64,000 nt of DNA. It comes from Chitinophaga chungangae (GTDB lineage: Bacteria > Bacteroidota > Bacteroidia > Chitinophagales > Chitinophagaceae). Location: contig NZ_JAGHKP010000001.1 of NCBI RefSeq assembly GCF_017742215.1, forward strand, positions 1,302,001-1,366,000, in the 5' to 3' direction. A program made the translations under genes and the position numbers. Positions 41,211 through 49,999 of this stretch are shown here, in pieces. A model generated the notes under the pieces. It did not search any database. It had not been told where the DNA came from and worked only from the letters and a program-made list of their open reading frames with translations. How positions within the stretch are numbered: the stretch's first letter is position 1; the number at the start of each line of letters is the position of its first letter.

Positions 41211-41900
41211 TTATTTTTTAGCGGTGAACCGCTTGATGGGAGTGAGCATTATTTTCCGGAACTCCACTTCGGCCCCTTCCGCCTGCAGCGCGATGCTGCC
41301 TTTGGAAGTGGTGATGTCGTAGCCGCTGTTCACCAGGTCGCCGTTCACCCACACCATGATCCTGTTCCCCACGCATTCGATTACCATGGTGTTCCATTCA
41401 CCGAGGGGTTTTTCGGAATCGTCCGTGCGGTTTTTTACGCGGCGGGTAGTGCCGTCTACCACGCCCCATTTTTCTTTCGGGCCGCGGTATACTGCCATGC
41501 TGTCCACCGTCACGTTTTCGCCGATGCACCAGAAATCGCCCGCGTTTTTATGCATCATCTGCACTTCGAGCGATTTGGGGAACATATCGTACAGCACGCG
41601 GGGAGTAGACGCATGCACCAATACGCCGCAGTTGCCGGGTTTTCCGGCGAAACGGTATTCGGTTTCGAGGCGGTAGTCGTGATAGGAAGCGTCTGTAATG
41701 AGGTGGCCGTTAGGCCTGCCGAGGCTTACCAGCATGCCGTTCCGGACGATAAAGGGGTTGATGGCGCCGGTATCCTTGTCCAGCGCGGGCACGTCTACGT
41801 GCCAGCCGGTAAGGTCTTTGCCGTTGAAAAGGCTGCGGGTCTGCGCAGAACATAACGTGGCGCCGCAAAGCAGCATAGCGGAAATAACAAAAGTTTTCAT
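41211..41900 (-). CDS. DUF1080 family protein (3-keto-disaccharide hydrolase-like)
   Basis: A 229-residue secreted protein; the start at 41900 gives a signal peptide ending near LCSA-Q. The LamG-like jelly-roll of DUF1080 is seen in RSLFNGKDLTGWHVDVPAL split as SLFNGKDLTGWHV, YRLETEYRFAGKPGNCGVLV, SLEVQMMHKNAGDFWCIGEN and LGEWNTMVIECVGNRIMVWV. Members of the family have been described as 3-keto-glycoside hydrolases or lyases and as glycan-binding domains. It is divergent from a GH2 enzyme at 41969. A link to the ThuA/Gfo-Idh operon near the left edge is possible, as these families often act together, but they are 38 kb apart. Confidence 0.87.
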   Translation of the reverse strand: MKTFVISAMLLCGATLCSAQTRSLFNGKDLTGWHVDVPALDKDTGAINPFIVRNGMLVSLGRPNGHLITDASYHDYRLETEYRFAGKPGNCGVLVHASTPRVLYDMFPKSLEVQMMHKNAGDFWCIGENVTVDSMAVYRGPKEKWGVVDGTTRRVKNRTDDSEKPLGEWNTMVIECVGNRIMVWVNGDLVNSGYDITTSKGSIALQAEGAEVEFRKIMLTPIKRFTAKK

Positions 41901-41968
41901 ATATGGAAGATATAAAATTTTATGTCTATTTTGTCTGCCGCTCACCACGTCAATTATTTAACAGGTCT

Positions 41969-43801
41969 ATGAAGAAACTACTTATTTTGCTTTTCGTGGC
42001 TTCTGTCGCGAAAGCACAGGAATGGAAACCCGTACCGGGGAAAATCAGCACGCCGTGGGCTGAACAGCTCAACCCGGCCAGTACGCTGGCCGAATACCCG
42101 CGCCCGCAGTTCGTGCGCGACAGCTGGAAAAACCTCAACGGCTTATGGAATTATGCGCTCACTGCCCGCAACGCCGGCGCGCCAACCGCATGGCAGGGCA
42201 AGATACTGGTGCCTTTCGCGATCGAATCCTCGCTGTCTGGCGTAGGTAAAACGGTCGGTAAAGACCAGGTGCTGTGGTACCAGCAAACCTTCGAGCTGCC
42301 CGCCGGCGCCAAAGCCCGCAAAACACTGCTGCATTTCGGCGCGGTGGACTGGAAAGCGGACGTTTATGTGAACGGTCAGCTGGCCGGCACACATACCGGC
42401 GGTTTCGACCCGTTTTCTTTCGATATCACCCCGCTGCTTAAAAAAGGAAAAAAGCAGGAGCTGACCGTGAAGGTCTGGGACCCGACGGACGAAGGCCCGC
42501 AGCCCCGTGGCAAGCAGGTACGCAAGCCCGAAGGCATCTGGTATACGCCGGTAACCGGCATCTGGCAGACCGTTTGGCTCGAAACCGTGCCCGGCACGTA
42601 TCTTTCCTCCGTTCGTCAAACGCCGGACATCGACGCTAAAACGCTGACTTTGTCGAGCATCGTTGTAAATCCCGCGCAGGACGATAAAGTGGTGTTTTCC
42701 GCCTGGAAAGGCGCCGAAAAAGTGGCCGAAGTGGAAGCCGCCCCCGGCGCTACGGCTGTTTTGAACATCGCCGACCCGCATTTGTGGAGCCCTTCAGATC
42801 CTTTCCTGTACGACCTGAAAATGAGCATCGTGCGGAAAGGCAAAGCGGTAGACGAAGTGCAGGGTTATTTCGCGATGCGCAAGATCTCTCTCGGGAAAGA
42901 CGCACAGGGCATTCAGCGGATGCTGCTCAACAACAAATTCCTTTTCCAGTACGGCCCGCTCGACCAGGGCTGGTGGCCGGACGGGCTGTATACCGCGCCC
43001 ACGGACGAAGCGTTGAAGTTCGACGTGGAGAAAACCAAAGCCATGGGTTTTAACATGATCCGCAAACACATTAAAGTGGAGCCGGCGCGCTGGTACCACC
43101 ATTGCGATAAACTGGGCGTGCTCGTTTGGCAGGACATGCCGAGCGGCGACCTGGGCAACCGCTGGGAACAGCGCCCGGGCATCGTGGGCCGTCAAACCGA
43201 CCAGAAACGCAGCCCCGAATCCGAAAAACATTACCGCGAAGAGTGGGACAGGATCATGCATGTGCTGCACAATGTGCCTTCCATCGTGGTGTGGGTGCCG
43301 TTCAACGAAGCCTGGGGCCAGTTCAAAACAAAAGAGATCACCGAGTGGACGATGAAAAACGACCCTTCGCGCCTGGTGAACAGCGCCAGCGGCGGCAACT
43401 TCGTGCATACCGGCCATATCATCGACCTGCACAACTATCCTGATCCCGTAATGCCCGATCCCGAGATCTACGGCAAAACCGACCAGGCGATCGTACTGGG
43501 CGAGTTCGGCGGGCTGGGCCTGCCGGTAGACGGGCATGTGTGGCAGCAGAAGGACAACTGGGGCTACCAGACCTTCAAAACCGCGCAGGAGCTGTTCGCG
43601 CGTTACAGCGTTTATATGAACAAGCTGGAAGACCTGATCAAAATGGGCCTTTCCGCCGCCGTGTACACACAAACCACGGACGTGGAAGTGGAAACCAACG
43701 GGCTGATGACCTACGACCGCAAGGTGTTCAAAAATCCCGTGGAATCGTTCAGCAAGGTGCATGAAAAACTGTACCAGGCGGGACTGGTGACCATGCCGTA
43801 A
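41969..43801 (+). CDS. Glycoside hydrolase family 2 (beta-galactosidase-like)
   Basis: A 610-residue exported enzyme, start at 41969 chosen for its signal peptide (MKKLLILLFVASVAKAQ). Domains: beta-sandwich about 45-190 (QTFELPAGAKARKTLLHFG, VDWKADVYVNGQLAGTHTGG), immunoglobulin-like about 195-300, TIM barrel about 320-600. Acid/base E447 in VPFNEAWGQF; nucleophile E512 in LGEFGG. It is shorter than LacZ (about 1000) and resembles the compact GH2 enzymes of Bacteroidota. Substrate unknown; beta-galactoside or beta-glucuronide are candidates. A terminator follows. Confidence 0.9.
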   Translation: MKKLLILLFVASVAKAQEWKPVPGKISTPWAEQLNPASTLAEYPRPQFVRDSWKNLNGLWNYALTARNAGAPTAWQGKILVPFAIESSLSGVGKTVGKDQVLWYQQTFELPAGAKARKTLLHFGAVDWKADVYVNGQLAGTHTGGFDPFSFDITPLLKKGKKQELTVKVWDPTDEGPQPRGKQVRKPEGIWYTPVTGIWQTVWLETVPGTYLSSVRQTPDIDAKTLTLSSIVVNPAQDDKVVFSAWKGAEKVAEVEAAPGATAVLNIADPHLWSPSDPFLYDLKMSIVRKGKAVDEVQGYFAMRKISLGKDAQGIQRMLLNNKFLFQYGPLDQGWWPDGLYTAPTDEALKFDVEKTKAMGFNMIRKHIKVEPARWYHHCDKLGVLVWQDMPSGDLGNRWEQRPGIVGRQTDQKRSPESEKHYREEWDRIMHVLHNVPSIVVWVPFNEAWGQFKTKEITEWTMKNDPSRLVNSASGGNFVHTGHIIDLHNYPDPVMPDPEIYGKTDQAIVLGEFGGLGLPVDGHVWQQKDNWGYQTFKTAQELFARYSVYMNKLEDLIKMGLSAAVYTQTTDVEVETNGLMTYDRKVFKNPVESFSKVHEKLYQAGLVTMP

Positions 43802-43827
43802 ACAAAAAATATTGCAAATAAGGGCGG

Positions 43828-43866
43828 CGCCCGGTTGTTTCAGCTGAAACGGCCGGGCGTTGTTCG
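43828..43866 (+). terminator. Hairpin terminator after the GH2 gene
   Basis: CGCCCGG (43828-43834) pairs with CCGGGCG (43853-43859); the loop contains the palindrome GTTTCAGCTGAAAC. It is followed by TTGTTCGTTT, a broken T tract. Confidence 0.6.
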
Positions 43867-43895
43867 TTTCAGGCGGCCGTTCAACTTATCCAGAC

Positions 43896-43909
43896 CTTTC
43901 CGCGGAAAG
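43896..43909. repeat. 14-bp perfect palindrome upstream of the M16 peptidase gene
   Basis: CTTTCCGCGGAAAG lies about 45 bp before the -33-like TTTAG of the candidate M16 promoter. An operator is possible; nothing else is known. Confidence 0.3.
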
Positions 43910-43952
43910 AAACTTCCTTCCGCCGGGCGATTCGTACCGGTCGTGTAACAAC

Positions 43953-43986
43953 TTTAGGGCGGAATGAACGAATCTGAGTATATTCG
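43953..43986 (+). promoter_or_regulatory. Candidate promoter of the M16 peptidase gene
   Basis: TTTA (43953-43956) and TATATTCG (43979-43986) are separated by 22 bp, close to the Bacteroidota promoter TTTG-N19-23-TAnnTTTG with one mismatch in each element. It lies 36 bp before the ATG. Confidence 0.4.
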
Positions 43987-44022
43987 GCCCCTAAAACCAA
44001 CCGGTAACAAAAGTCACTGTTT

Positions 44023-46866
44023 ATGAAACGAAACTTTCTATTGCTGACGCTTGCCGCCACAAGCGTCTTCTCCTTTGCCGAAAACCCTGTACTGGCCCAG
44101 CCCAAGCAGGCCACCACAAAAAACGCCACTGGAGAGAAATTCCCCGCCGATCCCGATGTGAAGATCGGGAAACTGGCAAACGGCCTCACTTATTACATCC
44201 GCCGCAACGTAGAGCCCCGCAACCGCGCAGTGCTGTACATGGCCCTCAAAGCGGGTTCCCTCATGGAAAGCGACGCCCAGCAAGGGCTTGCGCACTTCAC
44301 GGAGCATATGGCCTTTAACGGTACCAAAGATTTTCCCAAAAACGAACTGATCAATTACCTGCAGAAAGCGGGCGTGAAGTTCGGGGCTGACCTCAACGCC
44401 TATACGTCGTTCGACCAGACCGTGTACCAGCTGCCCATCCCGACAGACAGCACGGCGCTGTTCCACAACGGTTTCAAGATCCTCGCCAACTGGGCCGGGC
44501 ACATCAGCATGGAAGACACGGACATCGACGAGGAAAGGGGTATTATCGTGGAAGAAGAGCGCCAGCGAGGCAAAAATGCACAGTCGCGCATGCAGAAGGA
44601 AGCGCTGCCGGTGATCCTGCATGGTTCCCGCTACGCGGAGCGTATTCCCATCGGCAAACTGGACATTATCCAGAACTTCAGGCACCAGGAGATCAAATCT
44701 TTTTACAAAGACTGGTACCGCCCCAACCTGCAGGCTGTGATCGCCGTGGGCGACTTCGATGTTGCGCAGGTGGAAGCGCTGATCAAAGAAAATTTCAGTT
44801 CGCTGAAAAATCCCGCCGGTGCCAAACCGCACCAGGTGTACGGGGTACCCGATAATAAAGAACCGATGGTGAAATTCATCACCGACAAAGAATTTCCCTA
44901 CAACGTGGCTGCCGTTACCTTCCGTCATCATTCCAAACCCACCCGCACTACCGCGGACGTGAAAAGCGGCATGATCGTATCGATGGTGAACGCCATGGTA
45001 GGCACGCGCATCCAGGAGCTGAAACAGAAAGGCACCGCGCCCTTCGTGGAAGGCCAGCTGAGCTACGGCCCCTGGCAGGGCGGCCTGGTGAACGGGCTGA
45101 ACGCGCTCTCCGTGATCGCCGTTACCAAAGACGCTTCAGAGATCAGCAAAGGACTGGCCGGCGTAATGGCGGAAGCCGAACGAATGGCGCAATTCGGTTT
45201 TACCGCATCAGAACTGGAAGTGGTGAAAAAGAACATCGATGCGGCCAACGAAAGGGCTTACAAGGAAAAAGACAAAATTCCTTCCGCCAGCTTCGTGCAG
45301 GCTTACCTGAAAAACTTCATGTACGAATCGCCTATAATCAGCCCGGATGTACGTTATAACCTCACCAAAAAATTCCTGGCAGAGATCACGCTCGACGATG
45401 TGAACAAAGCCGCGAAAAAAATGGTGAAGGAAGAAAACGTGACCGTACTGGTGCAGGCGCCGGAAAAAGATAAAGACAAGCTGCCTACCGCCGCGCAATT
45501 GCTGGAAGGTTTGCAGAACGCGGGCAAAGGTCTTACCGCTTATGTAGACCAGGCCGTGAACAAACCCCTGTTGGAAAAGAAACCGGCTGCGGGCAAAGTG
45601 GTGAGCACAGACAAGATCGAAAAGATCGGCGTAACCAAACTCACGCTGAGCAACGGTGTGCAGGTATACCTCAAACCGACCGATTTTAAGAACGACCAGA
45701 TCATGTTCACCTCCTTCCGCCCCGGCGGCACCTCGCTGATATCCGATAACGATTACAAAGCGATGAACTATGCCGGCAATATTCCCGGCGACGGCATCGG
45801 CGAGTTCGAGGTGACCACGCTGCGCAAAATGCTGGCCGGCACCACCGCGGGCGCTTCAAGTTACCTGAACGAGCTGTACGAAGGTTTCAGCGGCAGCGCA
45901 TCGCCGAAAGACCTGGAAACCGCGCTGCAGCTGGTGTACGCATACGCTACCAACCCACGCAAAGACCCGGTGGCGTTCAAAAAGAACATGGACGATTATA
46001 AAGTGTTCCTCCAGAATGCAGACGATGCGCCGGATAACGTATTCGGCGACACCATCGCCGCCGTGTTCTCTTCCAACAACCCGCGCGAGAAAAAACCGAC
46101 CGTGGCAGACCTGGACCAGATCAGCCTCGACCGTTCCTTCGAGTTCTACAAAAGCCGTTTTGCGGATGCAAGCGGCCAGACCTTCATATTCGTGGGCAAC
46201 TTCGATGTGGCGCAGGTCACGCCGCTGCTGGAAACCTACCTGGGCGGCCTGCCTTCAGCGAACGGTACCAGCAAGTTCGTAGACCGCGGCGTGCGCCCGC
46301 TTACCGGCAACACCACCCGCATCGTAAAAAAAGGCATCGAAGACAAGGCGCAGGTGCGGCTGTTCTTCTACGGCGAATACGAATTTGCGCCGCAGACCAA
46401 CATGCAGCTCAGCGCCCTCAGCGACATCCTCGAGTTTAAAGTGCTGGAGCGCCTCCGCGAAAAAGAAAGCGGTGTGTACAGCCCGAACGTAGGCATCGCT
46501 TACGAAAAACTGCCTTACGCCAACTACGGCCTCACTATTTCGTTCAGCTGCGCATCCGCGAATGTGGACAAACTGGTGGCCGCTACGCTCGACGAGATCG
46601 AGAAGATCAAAAAAGAAGGCGCTACCGCGGTAGACGTGGAGAAATTCAAAGCGGAAAGCCGCAGGGCCATGGAAGTGAGCCTGAGAGAGAACGGCTTCTG
46701 GCTGAACTACCTCACCAGCAAGATCAAAGACGGCGAAGACCCGACTTCCGTGCTTACACAAAACGAGCGCCTGCAAAAAGTAACGCCCGAAAGCGTGAAA
46801 GAAACGGCGAACAAATATCTCAGCAACGCCAACTATTTCAAAGCAGTGCTGATGCCTGAAAAATAA
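44023..46866 (+). CDS. M16 family zinc metallopeptidase (pitrilysin/insulinase type)
   Basis: A 947-residue exported peptidase holding two M16 halves in one chain. Signal peptide about 1-25. The N-terminal half has the inverted zinc motif HFTEH (residues 91-95) in GLAHFTEHMAFNGTKDFP and the third ligand glutamate near 171 in DEERGIIVEEERQR. The C-terminal half (from about 530) lacks the zinc motif, as in pitrilysin-type enzymes, and has DLETALQLVYAYATNP and YLGGLPS. These enzymes degrade peptides in the periplasm. It is a single gene ending in a strong terminator. Substrate not predictable. Confidence 0.93.
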   Translation: MKRNFLLLTLAATSVFSFAENPVLAQPKQATTKNATGEKFPADPDVKIGKLANGLTYYIRRNVEPRNRAVLYMALKAGSLMESDAQQGLAHFTEHMAFNGTKDFPKNELINYLQKAGVKFGADLNAYTSFDQTVYQLPIPTDSTALFHNGFKILANWAGHISMEDTDIDEERGIIVEEERQRGKNAQSRMQKEALPVILHGSRYAERIPIGKLDIIQNFRHQEIKSFYKDWYRPNLQAVIAVGDFDVAQVEALIKENFSSLKNPAGAKPHQVYGVPDNKEPMVKFITDKEFPYNVAAVTFRHHSKPTRTTADVKSGMIVSMVNAMVGTRIQELKQKGTAPFVEGQLSYGPWQGGLVNGLNALSVIAVTKDASEISKGLAGVMAEAERMAQFGFTASELEVVKKNIDAANERAYKEKDKIPSASFVQAYLKNFMYESPIISPDVRYNLTKKFLAEITLDDVNKAAKKMVKEENVTVLVQAPEKDKDKLPTAAQLLEGLQNAGKGLTAYVDQAVNKPLLEKKPAAGKVVSTDKIEKIGVTKLTLSNGVQVYLKPTDFKNDQIMFTSFRPGGTSLISDNDYKAMNYAGNIPGDGIGEFEVTTLRKMLAGTTAGASSYLNELYEGFSGSASPKDLETALQLVYAYATNPRKDPVAFKKNMDDYKVFLQNADDAPDNVFGDTIAAVFSSNNPREKKPTVADLDQISLDRSFEFYKSRFADASGQTFIFVGNFDVAQVTPLLETYLGGLPSANGTSKFVDRGVRPLTGNTTRIVKKGIEDKAQVRLFFYGEYEFAPQTNMQLSALSDILEFKVLERLREKESGVYSPNVGIAYEKLPYANYGLTISFSCASANVDKLVAATLDEIEKIKKEGATAVDVEKFKAESRRAMEVSLRENGFWLNYLTSKIKDGEDPTSVLTQNERLQKVTPESVKETANKYLSNANYFKAVLMPEK

Positions 46867-46888
46867 TCCTGAACAGGTTAAATACTGA

Positions 46889-46922
46889 AAAGGGCTGTCT
46901 CGCACAAGAGACAGCCCTTTTT
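46889..46922 (+). terminator. Rho-independent terminator after the M16 peptidase
   Basis: A 12-bp stem AAGGGCTGTCTC/GAGACAGCCCTT with a 6-base loop ends in TTTTT, 23 bp after the stop. Confidence 0.9.
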
Positions 46923-46938
46923 GATTAATTTCGCGGCC

Positions 46939-47709
46939 ATGACGGAGATATTGTTGCTGTGCCTGGTGGCATTCGGGGCGGGTTTTATCGATGCGATCGT
47001 GGGCGGCGGCGGATTGCTGCAAACGCCCGCGCTGATGGTGATCTTGCCGCAATACCCGGTGGCTACGCTGCTGGGCACCACCAAACTGCCTTCCATGTCC
47101 GGCACCGCGTTCGCCGCATGGCGGTATACGCGGCATGTGCGGCTCAACTGGCGGCTGGTAGCTTTTGTGGCCATGCTGGCCTTCAGCGGGGCGCTGCTCG
47201 GCGCGTATTGCGTTACGCTGATCGACAATTCCATCACCAAACCCGTCATTTTTTTCGTGCTGCTCGGCGTGGCGGCGTACACGTATTTCAACAAAACGTT
47301 CGGCCAGCCCACGGGCCGCGAGCACAGCACCAACACGCAGCTATTGCTGGGCCTGCTGTTTGGCTTCATTATCGGGTTTTACGACGGGCTGATAGGGCCG
47401 GGGGCGGGCACTTTTTTTATACTGATGTTCATTACCTGCATGGGCTACGACTTCCTGCACGCCAGCGCGAGCGCCAAACTCATCAATATCTCCACCAACC
47501 TTGCCGCACTGTGTTTTTTCGGAAGCACAGGGCATGTGCTGCTGCAGTTTGCCATCCCCATGGCGGTTTGCAACGTCGCCGGGGCGTACTTCGGCACAAG
47601 GCTCGCCCTGCTGCGCGGCAACAAGTTCATCAGGCTGTTTTTCCTCGGCGTGGTGTTGGCCACCATGCTGCGTTTCGCCTGGGATATCTACCGTTTGTAT
47701 TTCAAATGA
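46939..47709 (+). CDS. TSUP family permease (sulfite exporter TauE/SafE type)
   Basis: A 256-residue inner-membrane protein of about eight helices with the family pattern of two related halves: GAGFIDAIVGGGGLLQTPAL and the second-half GFIIGFYDGLIGPGAGTFFIL, both with the typical glycine-rich loop. Members transport sulfite, sulfonates or organic anions, and some support antibiotic production. The start at 46939 is the first ATG after the preceding terminator. It is convergent with, and only 1 bp from, the diheme cytochrome gene. Function in this setting is not evident. Confidence 0.88.
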   Translation: MTEILLLCLVAFGAGFIDAIVGGGGLLQTPALMVILPQYPVATLLGTTKLPSMSGTAFAAWRYTRHVRLNWRLVAFVAMLAFSGALLGAYCVTLIDNSITKPVIFFVLLGVAAYTYFNKTFGQPTGREHSTNTQLLLGLLFGFIIGFYDGLIGPGAGTFFILMFITCMGYDFLHASASAKLINISTNLAALCFFGSTGHVLLQFAIPMAVCNVAGAYFGTRLALLRGNKFIRLFFLGVVLATMLRFAWDIYRLYFK

Positions 47710-47710
47710 T

Positions 47711-48742
47711 CTATCGTTCCTGCTTCATCTCGTTGATCCATTGCACGATGAGGGCGACGCCTTCCTTGTGTATCAGCGTTCTTGCCAGTTCCGGCATGGC
47801 CGTGCCCGGTTCGGTGCTGTTCATGCGATGGGCGAGGATGGAAGCGCCCGCATTGCCCGGCACGATGTCGAAATCGAGGCCGCCGGCGCCGTTGCCCGCG
47901 GATACAGGGCCTTTCAGGATGCCGAGGTGCGCGGGCTGCTGCTGGTCGTATTCGAGGAACAGGCCGGTATTGTCCGCATCACCGCCTTTGGTGTGGCAAT
48001 GGGCGCAGTTTACATCCAGGTAGGCGCGGGCGCGCTGCGGGACAGTGAAATGCAGGCTGTCTGTCCACACCGGAAGGGCAGGTACTTTCGCAATGTCCGG
48101 CATGCCCGGTAAAATGCCTGCGGCGGCCCATGCCAGCAATTGTTCGCCTTCGCCGTAATGGAGGTTGCGCGCTTTCGGGCCGATGGGCAGCAGCGTGCCG
48201 TTGCTGGAATGACAGCGTTTGCAATCGTTGGTGTTCGGCATCTGGTACACGGTGCTTACGCGTTGGTTGTGATCGTCGAGCAGGGTAATGGGCAGCTGTT
48301 TGCCGGCGATCCATTTATCGGCGTCGGTCTGCTGTTCGTTCCAGAGATAGTTCATCACTTTCCATTTGCCGTCCTGCGCGTCTTTGTGCAGCAGCCGCGT
48401 TTCGATCAGGACCTTTCTGCCCGCCGTGTCGCGGTACGCGAAGTTTTTGATGATATAGGCGCCCGCCGGGAAATCGATCGCCCCGCTGTCGCGGTATTGC
48501 ATAGCGGTGCCTTCGGGCAGCACGATGAAACGGTCTTTCAGCGCATAATCGGTAAACAGCGGCGTGGCCAGCTCGTATCGGTGTACGCGGGCTTCCGGCT
48601 GCAGTTCGTTCAGTTTTCCTTTAAAAAATCCGTAGTCAGACAACTTTTCCTTAAAAACGGGAAGAGCCGCGGGTTTTTTAGGCCCGCAGCTGTAAAGGGT
48701 CGGCATAGACAGGATCAATACGATCACAAAAAATCTCATCAC
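47711..48742 (-). CDS. SO2930/HNE_0200 family diheme c-type cytochrome
   Basis: A 343-residue exported protein with a lipoprotein-like signal (LYSC, cysteine near 19). Two CxxCH haem motifs are visible: DCKRCHSSNG near residue 175 and NCAHCHTKGG near residue 253, with RMNSTEPGTAMPEL near the C-terminus as a likely distal methionine ligand region. Family models describe this protein as nearly always adjacent to a particular parallel beta-helix protein, and here that gene (48749) is indeed directly upstream. Haem loading and electron transfer are implied, but substrate and role are unknown. It is the last gene of a three-gene minus-strand set with a TonB receptor. Confidence 0.9.
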   Translation of the reverse strand: MMRFFVIVLILSMPTLYSCGPKKPAALPVFKEKLSDYGFFKGKLNELQPEARVHRYELATPLFTDYALKDRFIVLPEGTAMQYRDSGAIDFPAGAYIIKNFAYRDTAGRKVLIETRLLHKDAQDGKWKVMNYLWNEQQTDADKWIAGKQLPITLLDDHNQRVSTVYQMPNTNDCKRCHSSNGTLLPIGPKARNLHYGEGEQLLAWAAAGILPGMPDIAKVPALPVWTDSLHFTVPQRARAYLDVNCAHCHTKGGDADNTGLFLEYDQQQPAHLGILKGPVSAGNGAGGLDFDIVPGNAGASILAHRMNSTEPGTAMPELARTLIHKEGVALIVQWINEMKQER

Positions 48743-48748
48743 AAAAAA

Positions 48749-49987
48749 TTATTTACAGGTAAAAGCGGTCATGTCTGTGGACGGGCTCCATTTCGGTTTG
48801 CCCATGTTCGTCGCGTCCACGTTCACGAACAAATTATCGCCGGTTTGCCGGATGCAGATGGAATCGGGATTGAGGTGTTTTTCCTGCGTCAGCATATTGG
48901 TGGAAATACCGTCGTACACGATCATGGGAATGCGCTGTTTCATGGCCTGCTCGATGGCAACCAGTATTTTGCCCGTATGGTGCGTGTACACCGGTTCCGG
49001 GAATTTGTCGCCCATTTCCAGCGTATTGTCGTGGATCAGTACGTTTTTCGAAATGGGAAAATAATTCGCATTGATCTTTTCACCGGCCTTTTCATCTACA
49101 AAAAAACCGGACACGAGAATGATCGCGCTGGAGTTGTTGTTGATCACGCGGTTGTTGTACAGCTCGATGTTCGACGTGGCCTGGATGATCACCCCGCTGC
49201 CGGGCGCCGCGTTGCCCACGCCCCAGGTAGTGCCGAAACTGCCGGATTTTGCGAAGTTCCTTTCATTGTTGTCGTGGATGAAATTGTTGTACGCCTTCAC
49301 CTGCCCGCCGCGCTGGCTCAGGTCCGGCAGGTCGAAAATGAGGAAACCTGCCGTGTTGCCGTAAAATTCATTGTCGTACACTTCGGCGTTGGTCGTGTTC
49401 TCGATCTCGCAGCCGGCCACGTTCTTAAAAGCTTTGCTTTTCCGCACGATGGCTTTGTTGGACTGCCCTACGTAAATGCCCGCATCAGATGCGCCCTGTG
49501 CGTAACAGTTCTCTACCAGCACGTTCGTGCAAAGCACGGGGTAAATGCCGTAGCCGCCGCTGGTGGAATCGGATACGGACCAGACGGCGTGCAGGTTGGA
49601 GATGGTTACGTCTTTGCTTTTGTTGACTTTCAGCAGGTCGCCTTTGGAATCTTTGATGGTCATGCCGCTGATCTCGAAACCTTCCACTTCGGCCACGCGG
49701 ATGCCTTCGCCACCCTGCGTTTGCGCGGAGAAGTCCAGCAGCGTTTTATCCGGCCCGGCACCGGTAATGCGGATGTGTTTCAGCTGCACGAGGCTGAGGT
49801 TATTGAATTTGTATGTGCCTGCTTTCAGCTCGAGGCTGCTGCTGTCCGTCATGGTCAGGAACGCTTCGGTGATCTTCGTTTCTTCGCCGGGGCCGAAGCT
49901 GAGCCGTGTTTTGTAGCCGTCTTCAGGCTGTTTTTCGGGTGCCGCGCATCCTGCCAGGAGGGCTAACAGTAGAATAGAGTATCGCAT
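48749..49987 (-). CDS. Parallel beta-helix repeat lipoprotein
   Basis: A 412-residue lipoprotein (lipobox LAGC, cysteine near 14). Residues about 45-340 are right-handed parallel beta-helix rungs with pectate-lyase/C5-epimerase-like repeats (KHIRITGAGPDKTLLDFS, VEGFEISGMTIKDSKGDLLK, NVLVENCYAQGASDAGIYVG, AIVRKSKAFKNVAGCEIENT, NAEVYDNEFYGNTAGFLIFD, each under one rung). The fold is shared with polysaccharide lyases and mannuronan epimerases. No catalytic residues can be assigned. It sits 6 bp upstream of the diheme cytochrome and 12 bp downstream of the TonB receptor, a conserved set whose function is not established. Confidence 0.9.
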   Translation of the reverse strand: MRYSILLLALLAGCAAPEKQPEDGYKTRLSFGPGEETKITEAFLTMTDSSSLELKAGTYKFNNLSLVQLKHIRITGAGPDKTLLDFSAQTQGGEGIRVAEVEGFEISGMTIKDSKGDLLKVNKSKDVTISNLHAVWSVSDSTSGGYGIYPVLCTNVLVENCYAQGASDAGIYVGQSNKAIVRKSKAFKNVAGCEIENTTNAEVYDNEFYGNTAGFLIFDLPDLSQRGGQVKAYNNFIHDNNERNFAKSGSFGTTWGVGNAAPGSGVIIQATSNIELYNNRVINNNSSAIILVSGFFVDEKAGEKINANYFPISKNVLIHDNTLEMGDKFPEPVYTHHTGKILVAIEQAMKQRIPMIVYDGISTNMLTQEKHLNPDSICIRQTGDNLFVNVDATNMGKPKWSPSTDMTAFTCK

Positions 49988-49999
49988 GATGATATTTTT

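Noticed and set aside
43828..43866. GTTTCAGCTGAAAC palindrome as an operator
   Set aside because: It lies inside the loop of the terminator hairpin after the GH2 gene, which explains it.
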